Positions 12,541 through 22,345 of a stretch of 64,000 nt of DNA are shown one piece after another. The stretch covers positions 4,607,912 to 4,671,911 of the forward strand of contig NC_092629.1 of NCBI RefSeq assembly GCF_039555335.1, read 5' to 3'. The position numbers and the translations under genes were made by a program. Under the pieces are notes generated by a model, which saw only the letters and a list, made by a program, of their open reading frames with translations, was not told where the DNA came from and did not search any database. Positions within the stretch are counted from its first letter, which is position 1. Each line of letters begins with the position of its first letter. Source of the stretch: Amphiura filiformis (lineage: Eukaryota; Echinodermata; Ophiuroidea; Amphilepidida; Amphiuridae).

Positions 12541-14000
12541 TGACGTCAAAAGAAACTCGGTTGTAATCAGTTTTTGGCTTCTTTATTTTTCTAACACTCA
12601 CTTCAAAAGCGAAATTTTTAGAGGCCTCTGGGAGCAAAAAAAGTCACCAATCCGAACCCATACAAAAACAAACGCAATAAATCTGTCAAACTTCCTATTG
12701 CAGGAAATAATGTCCATTCAAGGTTCTTGTGACATTCAATTTCCAGATAGTTTATTGCATGTCACACAATCAATTTTCATGTTTGTTTGATTTCCAAAAC
12801 ATGGACTGTATTTAACATAATTTAAGGTGATCTTAGTGTGTTTAACTTTAAAGCTCTGAAATGAGTAATTTTCAGAAGTGTACCAATGGGAGGATGAGGT
12901 GATAAAAACTGACCACAGTTGTAATATGCATCTTCCTTTGGCTAGGATTTAGGCCACAATTTCCACGGGTGAATGGGACAATTTGGAAATTTTGCCCGCC
13001 CCCTGGCTTAGCCTCGGTATGCCACAGGTAATTGTGTGGCTCCTTATAGCTGTTTCACATCATTACAATGTCTGTACAGCACTTCAAGCCATTTCAGTGA
13101 TTTCAGTTTGTTTTATAAAATACATATTTTCGCAACCAACCAACCCTTACTTTTTGAGCGACATGCAACCCTAACCAAATGTTCAACTATTTTTCCATGG
13201 CCCAAAGTTGAACACCATGGCCAGCTATAGCAGCTTCCTGGCTTGATCTGCATCAATGCCTTTAGCTGGTGTGCACATGAAAGCAATATTGTAACATGTG
13301 CTCAAGCAGTTGCCCGATTTTGGAACGTTCCATAATGAAAATACCTCATTCTGGGAACCCATTTTGATTGGTTACAATGAGGGCTGTATCATGTATTGAG
13401 TCAATCAGAGACATAGTAAGGATACTGTGAACCAAAACAGCCTCATTTGCAATGGCAGAGTTCAATAACCTCCATTTGATAACCATGGCTCAACATTTGA
13501 CCTCAAGTTGTGGAGTATGAGTTTGGGTAACCAAGACATTCAAAGGTCACTCTATGAGTATACAAGCATATTGGGGTATAGAACTGTGTACTGAGAGATG
13601 AGCATGATTGAGATTCTACTGCATGTCTGGTCCAAGCCTGACTGGTGCAAACAGCATTATCATCACTTCTTTCTGCTACTATAAGGCTCTATAGACTCTA
13701 GAGGCAAGTCCTGGTTCAAAGCTGAGAATGTTTTTCGAAATTTACATCCAACTCGCCTGCCATTGTTTTTACATTTTACTTTTGCCAAATTCAGCTTCAA
13801 TATCTTTAACACAGTCCTGTCAACAAAATAAAGGTATGGTATAGATGCTAAAATTGGGACAAAATATGACAAAAATAGTACATGTACATAATGTTTTAGG
13901 GGAATTTCAAGCTAACTCAATTTCTCCATGAGAGTGTTCTAAACAACTGCCAGGGTTTGAACCTGCAACCTCTCGAGCTAACGTGACTGCATTAAGGTAT
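12541..14000. other. Region downstream of the GPX4-like gene's known exons
   Basis: The missing last coding exon, 3' UTR and SECIS of the - strand glutathione peroxidase should lie somewhere below 14668. I checked several candidate acceptors and found none with the right phase and sequence. Near 13946-13990 (- strand) there is a tRNA-like B-box, ggttcaaaccctgg, perhaps a SINE remnant. Confidence 0.4.
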
Positions 14001-14002
14001 CT

Positions 14003-14250
14003 CACATATGTGACACGATCTGGTCCATGGGGGCCAAAGGAGGCATTTTTGAAAATTGAAAATTATTACATTACACATAAAATAGTCTTTCATTTACTGA
14101 AAACACCAAAGGTCTAGCATACTTGGTTCTAAAGTTATGACGTTTTTGATGCCTACCTTCTTATGTATTTGATTGTCCACATTTTTACCTCTATCTCAGT
14201 TTCAAATATGCCACTTTTGGCCCCCATGGACCAGATCATGTCACATATTG
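14003..14250. mobile_element. MITE family C
   Basis: Ends 'acatatgtgacacgatctgg' + tccatgggggcc and their inverse 'ggcccccatggaccagatca' + tgtcacat. Same family as 20007-20200 and 24572-24832. Confidence 0.75.
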
Positions 14251-14667
14251 TCAGTTTATTTCCAGTCTCTCTCTCTCTCATTTGTGACCTTGTAGTTTCT
14301 CACTCTCAATCTCTAATTCCATTGCTTTCTTATCCACTTTCTCTCTCATATTCTCTCTCTGCTCGTACAATCATGACTATTACATATGGTATGAATGACT
14401 GAACTATCATAGGTGTTTCAAGTATTTTTTTGGCCAATGTTGAATGTACCTGTTGCATTCATGTAGCATACCAAGTGTGTATGCAGTGTCATTTGTGTGC
14501 ATGCAATCTGGTATATGCGATGCGCATGTGTTTATCATGGATTCACAAGCATTCCGAGTATTTATCCAAGAATTATTTAAAATACCTACATGTATAGTAT
14601 TATGATGAAACCTAGAAAACTAGAAATTGAATGTTGCCTTTGGTTAGATCTGATATTGTATACTTAC

Positions 14668-14727
14668 AAGTGGAGCAGTTGTAGGGCTGTATCTCTTTAC
14701 AGGGATGCCTTGTTTGTTCACTAAGAA
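14668..14727 (-). CDS. GPX4: GPX4-type glutathione peroxidase, exon 5 found
   Basis: 60 nt in phase 0, acceptor cttttgcag and donor gtaagt on the - strand. It encodes FLVNKQGIPVKRYSPTTAPL, which matches the 'FLIDKNG…VKRYGP' strand of GPX4-type enzymes directly after the WNFTK exon. The next and last exon, normally about 10-20 residues, was not found. Confidence 0.88.
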
Positions 14728-16093
14728 CTGCAAAAGGAAAACAAAAATAAGTACATGAATGCTTTTATTCAGCATTAAACAAATTAGATTAAAGTAAAAT
14801 GAATACAAAACAAAATGCATTTTTGTAACAATGTAAGGATAAAATATATTTCTTTACAGGAATGTATCACCCGCCATGTACTGTGTTTCCGTCGTGTGGA
14901 GTTACACTGTATACCTGTGACCACTCAGCAGCTGCAAATAAGACAGCTAGCTACCAAGGTGTCACAGATCGATTTTCATTGTCTAAATCAATATATTATT
15001 GAAAAATAACACTTTGATGTTTTGCAAAAGTTCATTCTACAAATCATATACACGAATCCAATTGCACGCATTCCTGCACCTCAATGGCTGCCAAAGTTGG
15101 GTCCCCGTCGGCTCCATCTCACCTAAAATGTGAAATGATGCGGCCTTGGAGGGTATTTTAAACTGCATTCTATCACCTGTGTTACTCGTAGACAAAAGAA
15201 TTATGACAGTGTACAACACAAAAGAATCTAACATCGAATTTTAAGCGGCTTTAATCCACCCAATTGGGCAGTCACTACACCAGTTTGGTGCATGCGGGGA
15301 CCCGTCATGGCCGACCAAATCCTGACCATGACTTGGCTCGTTGGATTCGTCTATACTTTGAAAACTTGCTTGATTTATTGTTGTTAATGAGTTATGTACA
15401 TTTTACAAAAGTGTTGTTGTTTCAGCCCTCTTTAAAACATAACTCAAGAACCACAGAACCTATAAAAGTATATCTGTAATATAATATTTGAATTCTTCTA
15501 CACACTCGCCAGGTGGTGTATGACGTGCATTCCCTAAATTCAGTAAATTTTCATCGTCAACCGTGTAATTGAATGGGCTTATTTTGACATTTTAAAACGC
15601 TTGAAATATCACAAACAAATAGGCCTATGTTGATAAATAATATAAATACAGGCTAAAACCGTTGGGGTTCGATAATGAACCCCACAAAACTAACCGAGTA
15701 TATGGAAAATGCCATACGGCCGGGCGGTTTCACGAGTTGCCGGCTCGATCATGTCATCCACCGCCTGACACTCGCTATGAAATGATCAATGCAATTTTTG
15801 CAAAAGCTCACTACCATTCGCAAGATGCTGCGAACTACTAAATGGCAAGTTTAAAATAGTTGCTAACCTTAAGAGCATCTGCTAATGCCATGGTCAGTAT
15901 AGCTAGCCACATCTCCAGGTCTTGGTCAGCCAAGTTTTGTGATATTTTCTTTAAAAATCAAGAGCTATCTTTTCCACTGAACCAATACTTATTGAAGCCC
16001 TCAAAAGCCTGATATAAATAATAATGATGTTTATCATGTTTTGCAAATAAATCCTTCAATTACGTTATAAATGGATGCCTTTTTTTCACTTAC
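14728..16093. other. Intron 4 of the GPX4-like gene
   Basis: A 1.37-kb intron. The open frames at 14815-15479 show no homology I recognise. Confidence 0.6.
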
Positions 16094-16118
16094 CTTGGTA
16101 AAGTTCCATTTAATTGCA
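16094..16118 (-). CDS. GPX4: GPX4-type glutathione peroxidase, 25-nt microexon
   Basis: A very short exon with good sites (cttacag acceptor, gtaagt donor). Its first base completes an Asn codon from exon 3, giving N then AIKWNFTK. The Trp-Asn pair belongs to the conserved Sec/Gln/Trp/Asn catalytic tetrad of glutathione peroxidases. It is too small for most gene finders and is easily missed. Confidence 0.9.
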
Positions 16119-16548
16119 CTGTAAGCATAAAAAACATAAACAAAATATTATGATTAATAATTAACTCATTATCCAATCCCATTGGATGTCATGCATAAAT
16201 TCAGTTTTTTACATAATATTAATATTAAATTCAGTTTTTCACATAATATTAATATAAAATTAATTTTTGTAATTATTATTAATATTATGCGATGCCACAT
16301 TCAAAAATTTGTGGTGAATCTGTCCATACTAGCAGTCACTTTTTAGTACTGGCAATAAAAACTTATCATTTTATATCCATTATGTGATCAAGCTGAATGT
16401 TGCTAATAATGTTATTTTGATTTTGAGATAGCCAAGTATTCAACTTTCTTTGTATTTCATTGTTGTGAGCAAACTAATGTTCATATCACTAGTCCAATGG
16501 CAAACAGTAAAATAAAGCTACATGAATAGTCTGTAAGGGGTTCAAATT

Positions 16549-16670
16549 AGGGTTTAGGATATTTTAGGTTAGTATTAGAGGTTAGGGATAGTGTAAAAGT
16601 TAGGGTTTGGGATACGATTAGGATTAGGTTACAGGTTAGGGTGAAGTTTAGGCTTATGGTAAAGATTAGT
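16549..16670 (+). repeat. Degenerate TTAGGG-like tract
   Basis: Repeated 'gttagggt', 'ttaggatt' and 'aggttaggg' words recall telomeric repeat units but are too irregular for a functional telomere. It lies within the 16119-17993 intron. Confidence 0.5.
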
Positions 16671-16780
16671 TTATTGGGCGTAAGTTATTGGGTTTTTGGA
16701 TTAATGACCCTTCAGTAACCGGGACAAAATGACACATGAAATGAAAACTGAAAATAAATTTTGATTTTGCTCAACAAATT

Positions 16781-17315
16781 GGGCTATTCTAGTTGAAATC
16801 CACACACTCCCTATGGAAGACAATCAAGACATGATCTGAATCTCCCACCAAGAGTTGTAGTCACCTATTCAGGTAATCCCATTTGAAATTCACAATATCT
16901 GTGTGGAAGATTAAGGGGTACTACACCCCTGGCCAATTTTGTGCCTATTTTTGCATTTTTCTCAAAAATTATAGCGCATTGGTGACAAGTAAGATATGTA
17001 TATTATAGGGGCAAGGACTGCAACTAAGTATAACTACTGCACTGGAAATTTTATTTCAGCACAGACAACAGTTGTGGAGTTACAGTCAAAAATGAGGGAA
17101 AACTAATATTTGATCAATAAATCAATAACTACTTGTCTTAAGATGCTGAATTTTCAGTGCAGTAGTTGTAATTTTTGCCCCTATAATATACATATTTTAC
17201 TTTTCACCAATGCGCTATAATTTTGAGAAAAATGCAAAAATAGGCACCAAATTGGCCAGGGGTGTAGTACCCCTTAAGGCAATGAGGGGGTGTATGGATT
17301 TCAACTGGAATTATA
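16781..17315. mobile_element. Palindromic MITE family A split by a nested element
   Basis: The left half starts gggctattctagttgaaatc. The right half ends gtgtatggatttcaactgg. Between them sits a complete family B element flanked by TTAA. Confidence 0.85.
16915..17273. mobile_element. MITE family B (TTAA-flanked), nested
   Basis: Long inverted arms starting ggggtactacacccctggcc, with TTAA on each side (16911-16914 and 17274-17277). TTAA target use and short G/C-rich ends are as in piggyBac-derived MITEs. No transposase is present. Confidence 0.8.
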
Positions 17316-17421
17316 GTCCATTGGTCAAAACCTGTGTTTCTCATTTGTGAACCAATTGCAGGAAATTACCTCATCAGAATGCCTGAAATCCTACAATTGT
17401 AGGAAAACTTACAAGCCTGTA

Positions 17422-17562
17422 TAAAAATTAGGAAAAAAAATGTTGTGTTGCCCTCTAATGAAGAAGCATTATTTAATATTTGTGGGGATTTTTTTAACTT
17501 GACCGACCGACCCAACCTTCCCATTTTTTTCCTCTTGAGGGCAACACAACAATTTTTTTTGC
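17422..17562. mobile_element. Short TIR element
   Basis: The arms 'aaaaaatgttgtgttgccct' and 'agggcaacacaacaattttt' are inverted, about 100 bp apart. Confidence 0.6.
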
Positions 17563-17755
17563 CTTAGTCAATAAAAAACTAAAGGGCTGGTTTACTAAAG
17601 TTATTGGGCATTTGTCAGTATTGGGGGGGGGGTAACAACAATATCAAATACAACAAACAAAACAATCAAATACTTACAAAGGGGCTACACCAGCATATCA
17701 AGTTTTAAATAAACAAACTAACATTTACCTGCTCATAAATTCTTTTAGACTTTTA

Positions 17756-17949
17756 CCGTATTCGTTCCATTAAACACCCATTCTCCTATCAGCGCCCACC
17801 CAGTGAATTTACAACTCTATTACTATTAGTTTATTAACTGCTCAAGCAAATCTGAATCGTAGTATGAAACATAGGACACACTGATGATGATAAATGAATA
17901 TTTTGGGCCTTTCGTTAAGCACCCTGGGCGGTTAATGGAACAAATATGT
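17756..17949. mobile_element. Short TIR element
   Basis: Inverted ends around ttcgttccattaaacaccc and gggcggttaatggaacaaa, inside intron 3 of the GPX4-like gene. Confidence 0.5.
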
Positions 17950-17993
17950 TAGATTACCAGCATATCAAATTAACAACAACAACCAAAACTTAC

Positions 17994-18139
17994 TTTCCCA
18001 AAAATCCCTTTTGTTTGTTCTTGAGGTATTGATACAACGGGGCTGTGGTGTTGCCATTCACATCTATCTTGCTGAACATGTCAAATTGTACTCCATATCC
18101 TGAAGCAAATTCCTTGATTTCAGCATCAGTGCCTGGCTC
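17994..18139 (-). CDS. GPX4: GPX4-type glutathione peroxidase, exon 3
   Basis: 146 nt, acceptor tatttcag and donor gtaagt. It begins [20 protein letters not shown], continues [20 protein letters not shown] and ends NKQKGFLG plus two bases of Asn. 'EPG…EIKEF…FDMFSKI' is diagnostic of GPX4. The short link between the Asn-Gly turn and the WNF motif lacks the subunit-interface insertion of tetrameric GPX1-3, so a monomeric phospholipid-hydroperoxide type is indicated. Confidence 0.95.
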
Positions 18140-18490
18140 CTGAAATAAATAATCACATCAATTATAAGGTTGGCATAATATAGACTGACGCCCTCAGTTG
18201 ATGACTGTAAGACTTCAAGGTAAATTTTGTTGTCTGACCTTCCCCCAGAATTGGGGGAAACTGAGTCTGTGAATTGGTGAGGAAGCTCCGCCAGAGCAGT
18301 TCTTGGCTGCGATATATGGGGTGAACCAAACCAATGCAATGCAATACAATGTAATGTAATGTACAGTACAAGGCGTATGGGATGGTTATAATACATCAAA
18401 ATGACTGATGTAATTTGCAATCAACACTAGGGAGGCACTTTTCTTTGTCTTGCGTAAAATGTTCGTGCCAAAATCAAAAGCTATCTGACA

Positions 18491-18550
18491 GTTGAGTAAA
18501 TGTAAATCCATACACCCCCTATAGAACTGGACATGACCTTAATCTTCCAA
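18491..18550. mobile_element. Palindromic MITE family A, fragment
   Basis: Only the left outer arm (aaatccatacaccccctata) and 'gacatgaccttaatcttcc' remain. Confidence 0.6.
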
Positions 18551-18864
18551 ATGGAATATAAACATCACAAATATGGCCAATTTGTCCTGGTATTTTGGCA
18601 AGTGGTACAAAACTAGAAGTTGGGCTGGTTTAGAAAATAGCACATAGTATCTGAAGTCAAAGTAGCCTGCCTCAGATGTGCAGACAGGTTCTAATTTACA
18701 CACTGCACCTGTCATGTGTGGTATGATAAGATTCCTGCTAATTGATTACATGAAAAAAATGATGGAAACCCTTGATATGAAGGACATGGTACCTATGTTC
18801 TGACATGAATCATGACATGGATATGAACACTCAGGAAATGGACACCTGCCTCATCTCACTGCAC

Positions 18865-18958
18865 CCTGGGACTCAGCCAGCTGCAGCCCTGGCTGGGTAT
18901 TAAGCCAATAGTTTTTCTTGGTGTTGTGTCATTTTGAAGCAACATTTGCAAGTAAGAA
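18865..18958 (-). pseudogene. Decayed duplicate of the GPX4 selenocysteine exon (copy D)
   Basis: On the + strand, 'ccctgggactcagcc' and 'agtttttcttgg' and 'tcattttgaagcaacattt' line up in order with the intact exon at 21054-21201. The frame is broken, the CNQF portion is missing and no donor survives. This is the most eroded of four copies. Confidence 0.65.
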
Positions 18959-19153
18959 ATCATAATTTTATGCTGTGTTAATGCTCTTTTTTGGCTATTA
19001 ATTTAAGACTTTTTTCAACATATGAATTCAACAAAAGTTGCTATTCCTTTGGGTCATACATAAACAAACATTTACAAAAGCTTATTATCTAAGAGGCGAT
19101 GTCAGTAAAAAATTCCCCTTTTCACAAAAAAAAAAAAAAAAAAAAGGTTTACG

Positions 19154-19273
19154 GGGAGACCTGAGATGTCGTAATGCCAATGCGCACATTGTAATTCAAA
19201 TGCAGCAATAACAATGTTTGTTAAACGATGTGCACATTGATGTGACGTCAAGTGAGGACATCTCAGGTCTACC
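19154..19273. mobile_element. Short TIR element
   Basis: 'gggagacctgagatgtc' is mirrored by 'gacatctcaggtctaccc' 120 bp on, next to a poly(A) run at 19127-19145. Confidence 0.55.
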
Positions 19274-19306
19274 CACAATATCTAATTGCTTATTTTCCTT
19301 TAAAAA

Positions 19307-19751
19307 TGTGACCATCCACCACAAATGAGGCCAAAATGTGACCATCCACCACAAATGAGGCCAGAAGTTGGAAAATGTGATTTTGAGCTACAGTGCAAAA
19401 TATTTAAATATTTCACATTTTGAGAAAAATTGGATTTTAACAGATTTGAAAAATTTCATAACACACTCTGCAAAGTGACACAACTGTATTAAAAATAAGT
19501 TAAAAATTGACATTTTAAGGAACTGGTTTCAACAAACATAATAGAATTTTGAAAACTTAAAGTGCAGCTTTCTCAGTGTTGCGTTCTGTTGTAAGGCAAA
19601 ATTAGAAGAAACCTAACTTCATTTCAGGATATCGTACAAGGTTGGTTGAAATGTCATTTTGAAGCTTAGGTATGATCTATCTAAATCTGTAAAAATCTCA
19701 ACTTTGTGAAGGGCCAACTTTGATCTGGGCTCATTTGTGGTGGACAGTAAC
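19307..19751. mobile_element. TIR element with a doubled left end
   Basis: 'tgaccatccaccacaaatga' occurs twice in tandem at the left. Its inverse, tcatttgtggtggaca, occurs near 19731-19747. The interior is 400 bp, AT-rich and non-coding. Confidence 0.65.
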
Positions 19752-19811
19752 AAATATGCCAATAATAGCACAATGTGTGAGTGAGGTGACTACAACATTT
19801 CACTGCATATT

Positions 19812-20000
19812 GGTGATGGTGAGTGAGAGACATCAGTGCAAACTATAGATAGTTACAAGCCACAAGATGGACATAGATCTATAAACAAAGATACAAAGTC
19901 CATGGGACTACACATGTACGCACATGTAGCTTGCATTTGTACTTTCTAAAGCTAAGTATAGTTTTCTTGCTGTAGCCTCATTTGGCTACATCATGATGAA
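19812..20000 (-). pseudogene. Decayed duplicate of the GPX4 selenocysteine exon (copy C)
   Basis: Similarity to the intact exon region covers the flanking intron ('acatcagtgcaa', 'acaagatggaca') and part of the exon ('gtccatgggact', 'gcttgcatttgtact', 'gtagcctcatttggctac'). The TGA position is still recognisable, but the VNVAS and FPCNQF segments are lost. Confidence 0.7.
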
Positions 20001-20006
20001 AAATGG

Positions 20007-20200
20007 CATATGTGACATGATCTGGTCCATGGGGGCCAAAGGCTGCAAATTTGAAACTGAGATAAAGGTAAAAATATGCTAGACCTTTGGTGTTTTCAGT
20101 AAATGATAGGCTATTGTATGTATAATGTAGTAATTACGGTAACTCAATTTCCAAAAATGCCTCCTTTGGCCCCCATGGACCAGATCATATATCACATATA
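20007..20200. mobile_element. MITE family C
   Basis: Ends 'atgtgacatgatctggtcca' + tgggggcc and the matching inverse 'ggcccccatggaccagatca'. It inserted beside copy C of the duplicated exon. Confidence 0.75.
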
Positions 20201-20433
20201 TTCTTTTGGTAACTTACAAGGTATGCAAATAAGGCCCTTCACAAGTAATTCTTAGTTTACTGTTTCAGATTTGACAAAAGGCACACTTGGGTAACTTTTA
20301 ATTATTAATTACTTATTGTTTTCTTTATTTTTGAACGATTGGTTTCTTAATTTTGGATGCGGGTGGGAAACGGTAAACTCAAAATCAATTGCGATGCCTA
20401 ATAATTGCATGATTTATGAGTGATCAGATCTAA

Positions 20434-20620
20434 TGGGCTATTCAAGTTGAAATTCATACACCCCCTGTAGAAGATATGACCTTAGTCTTCCACAGAGGGG
20501 GTATAGATTTGAAATGGAGTCATCCATTCAGGTAATCCCACTTGAAATTCACACTCACTCTGTGGAAGATTAAGGTCATGTCTTCTATAGGGGTGTATGG
20601 ATTTCAACTGGAATAGCCCA
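20434..20620. mobile_element. Palindromic MITE family A
   Basis: Well-preserved copy from gggctattcaagttgaaatt to ctggaatagccc. Confidence 0.85.
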
Positions 20621-20968
20621 TTTTGGAGCAGACAACACTGAATGGGTGACTCCATTTGAAATCCACACTCCCTATGTAGGAGATTAAGGTCATGTCTTCT
20701 ATAGTGGGTGTATGAATTTCAACTGGAGTAACCATTGTGGAGCAGACGACACTGCATGGGTGATTTGAAATCCACACTCCCTATGTAGGAGATTTTAATC
20801 TTACAAGATCCTGTATTCCATAGGGGGTGTATGAATTTCAACTGGAATAACCTATTTTGGAGCAGACGACACTGCATGGGTGACTCCATTTGAAATCCAC
20901 ACTCCCTATGTAGGTGATCAAGATCATGTCTCCCACAGTGGGTGTATGGATTTCAACTGGAATAGCCC
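20621..20968. repeat. Tandem array of half family A units
   Basis: Three ~115-bp units repeat 'ggagcagacgacactgcatg', 'actccatttgaaatccacac' and 'gtgtatgaatttcaactgg'. The right half of a family A MITE seems to have expanded in tandem together with its flank. Confidence 0.75.
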
Positions 20969-21053
20969 AATTCTATTCTTTGTGATGGTAAGAAGCATCA
21001 GTGCAAGTAGAGATAAGCGGCAAGATGGACACATATCACACAGGTCACCTTAC

Positions 21054-21201
21054 CTGACTAGCGAACTGATTACAGGGAAACCCAAGGATACGAAGTCCCT
21101 GGGACTCAGCGTACTTAGCGTGCATTTGTACTAGCTGAGTGTAGTTTTTCTTGGTCATGCCTCATTTTGACGCAACGTTTACTATTAAGCAAACGTGGCC
21201 C
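21054..21201 (-). CDS. GPX4: GPX4-type glutathione peroxidase, selenocysteine exon (copy A)
   Basis: 148 nt with acceptor ctacccactcag and donor gtaagg. Its first base completes Lys from exon 1 and it ends in phase 0, so it fits exactly between the exons at 27094-27191 and 17994-18139. It encodes [12 protein letters not shown], then an in-frame TGA (positions 21162-21164) read as selenocysteine, then [20 protein letters not shown] and [16 protein letters not shown]. The NVAS-x-U-G context is the glutathione peroxidase active site, and the Gln of FPCNQF is the second tetrad residue. The protein reduces phospholipid and other hydroperoxides with glutathione. Unusually, the family's usual QFGKQ is QFASQ here. 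A SECIS element would be needed downstream and was not located. The exon belongs to a four-copy tandem duplication. Confidence 0.94.
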
Positions 21202-21395
21202 CTGAGTGGGTAGAGAGAGAGAGAGAAAACAATAACATGTTAAGTGTTTGTTAGTGTTGTTTATAGCGTTGCAAGAGTTTGCTTTGATGGTTCAGACATT
21301 TTGACAGAATTTTGCTTTCGATTTTATCTCAAAAACACTGATAATATTGCAGCCTGATGACATTGACACATTGAAAAATAATATCCTAACTCTTT

Positions 21396-21823
21396 CGGCT
21401 GCTATGTGTCTTTTTTTTACATAGCTAGGAATAAATACTACACTCATCTCATGTGGAGGTCACTTCAAGTCATATGGTTTACATGTAGGAATGATCTATG
21501 TATCCATAACCATGTGACTTAAGGTCCGTTCATACTACCACCGCATTTGCGATGCGTTGCTTTGCGATGCGGTGCGTTGTCGCACCGCATCTACTGCATT
21601 GCGATATCGCAATAAAGTTAAATACATTTTAACCTGGAAATGCGATGAATTGCGTTGAGTTGCGGCAAAAAGTAATCGATATATCGGCATCGCAAGCAAC
21701 GCATCGCAAATGCGGTGGTAGTATGAACGGACCTTTAGGGATGATTTGAAGTGACCTGCACTTGATGAGACGAGTCTGGTATCTATTCCTAGCTATTGAG
21801 AAAAAGAGGCAGCAGCCGACAAG
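21396..21823. mobile_element. Foldback element with a second TIR element inside
   Basis: Outer arms: 'tcggctgctatgtgtc' … agctaggaata … aggtcacttcaagtcat, mirrored by 'atttgaagtgacctgc' … tattcctagct … gcagcagccga. Inner element 21523-21736: 'aaggtccgttcatactacca' + ccgcatttgcgatgcg, mirrored exactly at its right end. Confidence 0.75.
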
Positions 21824-22053
21824 TGCATCATTTTGATATCGATGTATTTTAAATAAATTTATAAAAGGAATTTTTAGGACATGAATGGTACTCATCCAAA
21901 TCAACCAAACAGTAATTATATGATAATGGTAAATAAATAAAGGTGTTACTAAAGTCGTCAATTGATGGCTTTCTGTAAATTTTTTAATATTCCTGTCAAA
22001 ATGTCTACAAATGTCCACAAAGCGCCCTCATGCTACGTACCCTATAGACTCAC

Positions 22054-22197
22054 CTGCTTTCCGAATTGGTTACAAGGAAAGCCCAGAATGCGTAGACCCT
22101 TCTCTGCGTAAGTAGCGTGCATTTTACGAGTTGGGTGTAGTTCTTTTGGGTCAAACCTCATTCCGACGCAACATTCACTACTAGACATACAAAGCCC
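22054..22197 (-). pseudogene. Second GPX4 selenocysteine exon with a 1-nt deletion (copy B)
   Basis: 144 nt with intact acceptor (aatcgacaccag) and donor (gtgagt). It is parallel to copy A: GFVCLVVNVASE, in-frame TGA (22158-22160), GLTQKNYTQLV. A single missing base then shifts the frame before [20 protein letters not shown] and GKQ. It is also one codon shorter than copy A (K for SQ). It carries the canonical QFGKQ end that copy A lacks. Apart from the one base it could act as a mutually exclusive alternative to copy A. Whether this is a real decayed exon or an assembly error cannot be told here. Confidence 0.85.
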
Positions 22198-22345
22198 CTG
22201 GTGTCGATTTAATATGGGAGGAAAAAAGTACTGTGAACTAAAATTCTGACGTCTAATATAGACATGCAAATGTGTATATCAGGGGTTCCGAAGCTGTTTT
22301 TTAGTTGACCCAATTTTTGCCCGATTTATCTATCACAACCCACAA

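Noticed and set aside
13205-13265. Candidate last GPX4 exon reading IDADQARKLL then stop on the - strand
   Set aside because: It resembles the family's C-terminus, but no AG gives phase 0 at that point, so it cannot follow exon 5.
13946-13990. tRNA gene on the - strand
   Set aside because: Only a B-box (ggttcaaaccctgg) is convincing; no A-box or closed acceptor stem, so at most a SINE remnant.
16549-16670. Telomeric repeat array
   Set aside because: TTAGGG units are irregular and few, and the tract lies in the middle of a gene's intron.
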